Assembly: GCA_030062745.1 (NCBI GenBank)
Contig: CP099849.1
Coordinates: 11,754,144 to 11,818,143, forward strand
Reading direction: 5' to 3'
Length of the DNA stretch: 64,000 nucleotides
Source of the DNA: Capitulum mitella
Lineage: Eukaryota; Arthropoda; Thecostraca; Pollicipedomorpha; Pollicipedidae
The notes beneath the pieces are model-generated. The model was not told the DNA's origin, did not search any database, and saw only the letters and a program-made list of their open reading frames with translations. Shown here piece by piece: positions 61,201-64,000 of the stretch (the stretch's first letter is position 1; every line of letters starts with the position of its first letter). The position numbers and the translations under genes were made by a program.

Positions 61201-64000
61201 CGGACAACTTTACTTGTTGCTGTTGCAAAGTTGCTGTCAACATGCCTCCCAAAACTTCTCCCTGACCAGCATTTGTTAAAGTTGCGAACTCGATATGTTT
61301 ACAGCATATGCGAAAACAGAAATTAGGGAAAGTCATCAGGTGTTATGGTTCTGCTTCATGTTGTGCTGAAATGACCGGGAAAAGCTCAGGGTGGGGGCTT
61401 AATAAGCCCCGTCCGTAACAGAGTTGACGAGAGCTGCAGACCCAGTGGTGCAGCATGGCACTGCCATCTCGTGGTATTGACCCGGGACCCGGTTTTACGT
61501 GAAGCTTGAAAAATGCCATAGGACGAGGCGTGGTTTGGCCGAGAAGAACCTATGTGTGAGATCTGTTCAGTCAGCTGCACACGTATGACCTGGATTTTAC
61601 AACACATTCAAGAGAATAAGGAAGTTCAGTATCTTCTAAGATTTAGACGTGTAGCAAAATCCGGTGTGACTTTCTGCTCAGATTCGTGCGACGCCTACAT
61701 CGACAACATTCATCGAAGTAACTCCACACAAAGCACGTGGGGCGGCGGTCCTAGGTGTCATTGTGAGATACAGCCTGGCGATAATTTTAATATGTAACAT
61801 GTGCTGTTGCATGGAAAGAAATCGCACTCGCAGTAACTCTGGTGCTACCAAATTTCGAAAAAGTCTGACAGGCGATATTTGCAACATAGCACATTTGGCA
61901 CCACGCACAGGTCACACACTTCTGGCGAACACGTTGGCGGGCTCCCCTCCGCCTTGCTGCAGTGCCCCACCGTCGCAGTGACCCAGGCCCGCCGCGCCCG
62001 CAGAGGACCAGTGTTACATGGAGAGCTCGGCCGAACGCGACGAGTACATCAACAGCGACACGGGCAAGATCTTCGTCGGCGCCCACCGGCGCTTCCGCGG
62101 CCGGCACTGGGTGTTCGGGCAGCACGACGCGGTCGTCCTGCCGGCCGTGCAGCTGATGCTGGAGAGGTCCGGCCTCAGCCACGCCGAGCGCGGCAGCCCC
62201 GTCAAGGTCGTCCGCGCCCTCACCGGCGTCGTGAGTGAAGTACAAGTCCGCTCGTCGCCCGCCGCGCGGCGCCACGGGTTACGTGGCGGCCGCGACGGCT
62301 TGAAACCGAACGACGACGATTTTGTCCTGCCGGACGTTGCGCTAGATGAACACTTTAATGCTGTTGCTCGCTTCGGGAGATACTTTGTGGCAACAAACAA
62401 TATCAGGGAACAAAAGCAGTTCCCGCGGCTGTTTTCTTCACAGCGAGTGTTTTGTTTCATCTGAGCTCTTGACGTGTGGATTCTACGTTGTTCAGCAGCT
62501 ACATTCAGAAGAAAGCTAACATTGCTTTGCTAGGCGTGGTCTCACGGAAATTAAGTTGAGTGCTGGATAACGTGTAATTGACCGACGCTTTCTCGACCAC
62601 ATTGTAACATCATCGCGACGATGACATGACGCTACACAAAACGCATGACGACATACATTTGTGTCCCGGACCGCCGAATCCAGTTTTACAACTTTTAATC
62701 TATGGTTTTCAAATTCTTTCGTGCTGCACCCGACATTTCCATTCCCTTCACCATGCTTTACCCCTTGCTCTTCAGTTTGCGTCCTTGCATCGAGCGCAGT
62801 GCCGCAACCGCCGCAGTGACCAGCAATGAACTCTTTTCGCCGTATCCGTATCCGTATCTCACCTTCTTTCCACAGGTGTTCTACACCTGAGAGCAGCGCC
62901 CAACCAAAAACAGTATTTGGCTGGGCGCCTGCTGTCTTCTTCCCATCCTCCTTCCCCATTACCAGCCTTGGCTCCTGATAACACCTCCGGCATTTTTAGA
63001 TGTTCGTTTATTCCTTTTTCTTCCATCCTATGTCATTCCCCGTGTGCGTAGTAGCCCTGGTTCAACGAGGATGCGCGTGAGTGATAAATCAAATAAATGA
63101 AGTAAAACAAAATTGATTAATGGGCTTTCCCGGGCCCAGTCTAAATCTATTCTTTAAACATTTTCCCTCTTAAAATTACTTTCGTTACCAAATGCACCAA
63201 GACACATCGGGGCTCTCCCTGACTACCAGTTTCCTCAGGTCCCATCGTCATCCCGTCAGCAGCAGCTGCCCGATACCGGCCCGTCCTCGCCGGCCGTTGC
63301 AGCTCTGGCAGTGCGCTCACCTGTCTGGCATTCCCCTGCTGCGGTAGTTGCACTCGGAGAACGACGGCGGCGTGCTGCAAGCGCGCTGGGACGGCAAGTA
63401 CGAGGACGGCGTGTCGCCCTGGACCTGGACAGGCAGCGTCAGGATCCTGGAGGAGTTTCTCAGGAGCGGCGGCCGCACCGTCAAGTACGGACAGTGCTGG
63501 GTCTTCTCCGGACTGCTGACCACAGGTGGGCTTCAAATGGCCGACGATGGTTAGATGACAGGCGCAGGACGGGGAGCGGCGGCAGTGTGGCATGCGATTC
63601 CGCGTCATCAAATGTTTCTGACAGAACCTGATTGTCCGTGGCGTATGTGTGTTCATAGTAATGGTCATGAAGGGACCAACCAGTTCATTAAGTGGTTTTA
63701 TTTCCACGACAGCTTAGAATTGAAAATGATTCGCGAAAAACAAAATTTAACGAAACAAAACAAAGTTTAAAATGTCTTCCGATAAAATGTAACGAAGGTC
63801 ACGTTTTGGCGTGCACAGTCGGGTCAGCACCTGGCTGTACGTGACAGATTTCGTAACGTTTCTTTGTTTTACTTAACGTTCCTTTGCATACTAGCTACTC
63901 TGTACCCGTGGACTGTGGCCGGTAAGCATGACAGCTCACGGCGGGCTGTTGTCACGTCTCTTTGTCACGCCGTGTGCCGCAGCCTGCCGCGCGCTGGGCA
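34790..64000 (+). CDS. Tg: Transglutaminase (annulin/hemocyte type), 3'-partial, 11 visible exons
   Basis: Animal transglutaminases form isopeptide cross-links between Gln and Lys side chains; arthropod members act in clotting, cuticle and immunity. The first five exons give an extension of about 290 residues rich in Arg, Asp, Tyr and Ser. The N-terminal beta-sandwich follows: [69 protein letters not shown] and [10 protein letters not shown]. The catalytic core then starts with [53 protein letters not shown] and [10 protein letters not shown], whose Cys (63495-63497) is the nucleophile. The last 18 bases read ACRALG. Catalytic His and Asp lie beyond the window. Phases agree at every junction. 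No start codon was found before the 34790 exon; the first in-frame ATG is at 36641. Confidence 0.94.
35583..35723 (+). CDS. Tg: Tg exon: extension, part 2
   Basis: Acceptor [28 protein letters not shown] then [16 protein letters not shown] continues the same composition. It is in phase 2 on both sides, with donor GTGAGG. Confidence 0.78.
36240..36450 (-). other. Protein-like open frame, antisense, in a Tg intron
   Basis: Minus-strand codons read [38 protein letters not shown] and [18 protein letters not shown] before a stop near 36237. The composition looks coding. A possible acceptor GCGTGCAG lies just upstream. The frame extends further into GC-rich sequence only by chance against the Tg exon. 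I do not recognise the family; it may be a terminal exon of a nested gene or a mobile-element remnant. Confidence 0.3.
36607..36752 (+). CDS. Tg: Tg exon: extension, part 3
   Basis: Acceptor CTCGGCAG. The exon reads [20 protein letters not shown], then [20 protein letters not shown]. It has the first in-frame ATG (36641), a possible alternative start. The donor is GTGAGT, phase 1. Confidence 0.78.
38238..38333 (+). CDS. Tg: Tg exon: extension, part 4
   Basis: Acceptor [28 protein letters not shown] then [12 protein letters not shown], with less Tyr and Arg. It is in phase 1 on both sides, with donor GTATGT. Confidence 0.72.
38334..42320 (+). other. Tg intron before the MYRYRRYQ exon
   Basis: Holds the copy D transposon end at 39186 and a GGCGGATCCAGG repeat end at 39847. 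A 135-codon frame at 40264 has no recognised motif. The rest is unassigned. Confidence 0.5.
39186..39320 (-). mobile_element. piggyBac-like element, terminal fragment (copy D)
   Basis: Begins TTAACCCTGCTCC and shares GAGGCAG, ATGAAACTTG and TTTTTCCTAG with the inverted ends of the other copies. Homology fades after about 135 bp, so it is a truncated relic in a Tg intron. Confidence 0.6.
42321..42395 (+). CDS. Tg: Tg exon: extension, part 5
   Basis: Acceptor GTGCCAG. It reads [20 protein letters not shown] then SDKDG. Phase matching excludes the nearby alternative acceptor at 42328. The donor is GTAAGT, phase 1. Confidence 0.72.
43601..43816 (+). CDS. Tg: Tg exon: start of N-terminal beta-sandwich
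   Basis: Acceptor [29 protein letters not shown] and [20 protein letters not shown] match the transglutaminase N domain. The donor is GTGAGT, phase 1. Confidence 0.95.
44791..44918 (+). CDS. Tg: Tg exon: N domain, middle
   Basis: Acceptor [28 protein letters not shown] and [17 protein letters not shown] are typical of this domain. The donor is GTGGGT, phase 0. Confidence 0.94.
45258..45480 (+). mobile_element. Small dispersed element, family GTGTCGATTTGTATTC, copy 2
   Basis: Begins CAGAGGTGTCGATTTGTATT. It matches copy 1 inverted and copy 3 direct up to the CCGTTAAGAA block. Its right end is missing where another repeat begins. Confidence 0.65.
45485..45855 (+). repeat. Dispersed element with internal (TA)n, copy 2
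   Basis: CCTACCAATTTCTATAGG and CCTACCAATATTGG blocks precede two (TA)n runs (about 45697-45725 and 45792-45852), the same order as at 30435. It is inserted against, or fused to, the element at 45258. Confidence 0.55.
46190..46240 (+). repeat. Microsatellite (AC)n then (TA)n
   Basis: Simple dinucleotide runs in the Tg intron between the second and third N-domain exons. Confidence 0.9.
46624..46916 (+). mobile_element. MITE-like element, family GTGTCGATTTGTATTC, copy 3 (both ends)
   Basis: The left end CCAGGCGTGTCGATTTGT and right end ACAAAACGATACCCCTGG are imperfect inverted repeats of about 18 bp around 293 bp. It contains TTAGGGTTAGGTTAGGTTG near the right end. It ends 81 bp before a Tg exon. 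Confidence 0.68.
46998..47136 (+). CDS. Tg: Tg exon: end of N domain (FNPWC)
   Basis: Acceptor [27 protein letters not shown] through [12 protein letters not shown], the strongly conserved junction to the core. The donor is GTGAGT, phase 1. Confidence 0.96.
52336..52803 (-). other. 155-codon open frame in the long Tg intron, function unknown
   Basis: Starts at a true ATG and is rich in Ser, Arg and Lys. It shows no recognised motif, signal or splice partner. Its length is at the upper end of chance for this base composition, so it may not be a gene. Confidence 0.2.
52969..54181 (+). mobile_element. piggyBac-like non-autonomous element, copy A
   Basis: TTAA flanks both ends. The left end is TTAACCCTGTTCCCGTGCCC; the right end ends GGTTAA and is more diverged. 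It aligns along its length with the element at 55015. It has no transposase ORF, so any movement needed an enzyme from elsewhere. Confidence 0.78.
55015..56247 (+). mobile_element. piggyBac-like non-autonomous element, copy B (best ends)
   Basis: The left end begins TTAACCCTATTCCCGG and the inverted right end begins TTAACCCTAATCCCGG; both arms continue to GAGGGCTA. TTAA target and CCCTA termini are the pattern of the piggyBac superfamily. The element is 1233 bp including both TTAA and has no transposase. Confidence 0.82.
58189..60125. mobile_element. Element rich in GGGGCCCCT motifs, with GGATCC-containing inverted ends
   Basis: The left end is CAGGCGCGGATCCAAGGG; the right end, inverted, reads GGGGCGGATCCAGGATTT. 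The interior is a degenerate series of short units with GGGGCCCC, CCTGA and ACGGCC. Its first 160 bp match 29553-29720. It contains a nested short element at 59245. Confidence 0.5.
59245..59409. mobile_element. Short MITE-like element with CAGGCGCAGCCA-type inverted ends
   Basis: Begins CAGAGGCGCAGCCAGG and ends CCTTGGCTGCGCCTGTG, inverted copies of each other, around 165 bp. The interior ACTGAAATCATACGGAAACC to GCAATGGTTTTCG is found inverted at 27325. Confidence 0.6.
62004..62230 (+). CDS. Tg: Tg exon: start of catalytic core
   Basis: Acceptor [47 protein letters not shown] and [17 protein letters not shown] match the family. The donor is GTGAGT, phase 0. Confidence 0.96.
62231..63347 (+). 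other. Tg intron between the two core exons
   Basis: No repeat family, RNA or extra exon seen. The junction phase (0/0) is satisfied by the two flanking exons. Confidence 0.5.
63348..63525 (+). CDS. Tg: Tg exon: active-site cysteine
   Basis: Acceptor [27 protein letters not shown] leads to [16 protein letters not shown] with the catalytic Cys. The donor is GTGGGC, phase 1. Confidence 0.97.
63983..64000 (+). CDS. Tg: Tg exon, cut by window edge
   Basis: Acceptor GTGCCGCAG. The codons complete ACRALG, the sequence that always follows the active-site exon in this family. The rest is outside the window. Confidence 0.9.

Larger units (their letters stand above)
47137..62003 (+). other. 14.9-kb Tg intron after FNPWC
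   Basis: Contains transposon copies A and B, the GGGGCCCCT-rich element, the nested short element and further GGATCC or GGCGTAGCC repeat ends near 60550 and 60870. The stretches 47140-52330 and 56250-58180 show no repeat or gene that I recognise. No intact transposase or reverse transcriptase frame is present. Confidence 0.6.

Noticed and set aside
60833..61336. 167-codon minus-strand frame
   Set aside because: Contains a GGATCC-type repeat end and a short internal duplication ([13 protein letters not shown]); looks like chance frame in repeat DNA.

Overview
The window is eukaryotic nuclear DNA, most likely from an arthropod and perhaps a crustacean. It holds three intron-rich animal genes with GT-AG introns, degenerate TTAGG-type stretches, and many microsatellites, minisatellites and small DNA-transposon remnants. 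The phylum call is an inference; no species can be named. Exons were joined by hand. Every junction given keeps reading frame and splice phase, and the joined proteins match known families along their length.

Layout. (1) 423-17930, plus strand: the cell-polarity scaffold Par-3/Bazooka, 21 visible exons. The N-terminal oligomerisation domain lies left of the window. PDZ1, PDZ2, PDZ3, the aPKC-site region, the basic C-terminal motif, Pro- and Gln-rich tail and stop codon are present. (2) 24866-19834, minus strand: a complete RagA-type Rag GTPase, 8 exons, 301 codons, convergent with par-3. Its 5' half sits in AT-rich DNA, unlike the GC-rich par-3 locus. (3) 24867-33970: intergenic DNA dense in repeats, including inverted arrays of a short degenerate motif, a compound microsatellite and a TATA box preceded by diverged tandem repeats and a 33-bp perfect hairpin. 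(4) About 33975-64000, plus strand: a calcium-dependent-type transglutaminase, running off the right edge just after the catalytic cysteine. It has an unusual Arg/Asp/Tyr/Ser-rich N-terminal extension of about 290 residues and a 14.9-kb intron full of mobile-element remnants.

The three genes belong to separate pathways: apical-basal polarity, amino-acid sensing for TORC1 at the lysosome, and protein cross-linking. Nothing suggests a joint system. The more unusual material is non-coding: a TTAA-flanked piggyBac-like non-autonomous family with four copies, at least three other small element families, a 27-bp minisatellite touching a splice acceptor, a duplicated splice acceptor, and an intronic echo of a polyglutamine exon. 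I found no RNA gene, CRISPR array or intact transposase.
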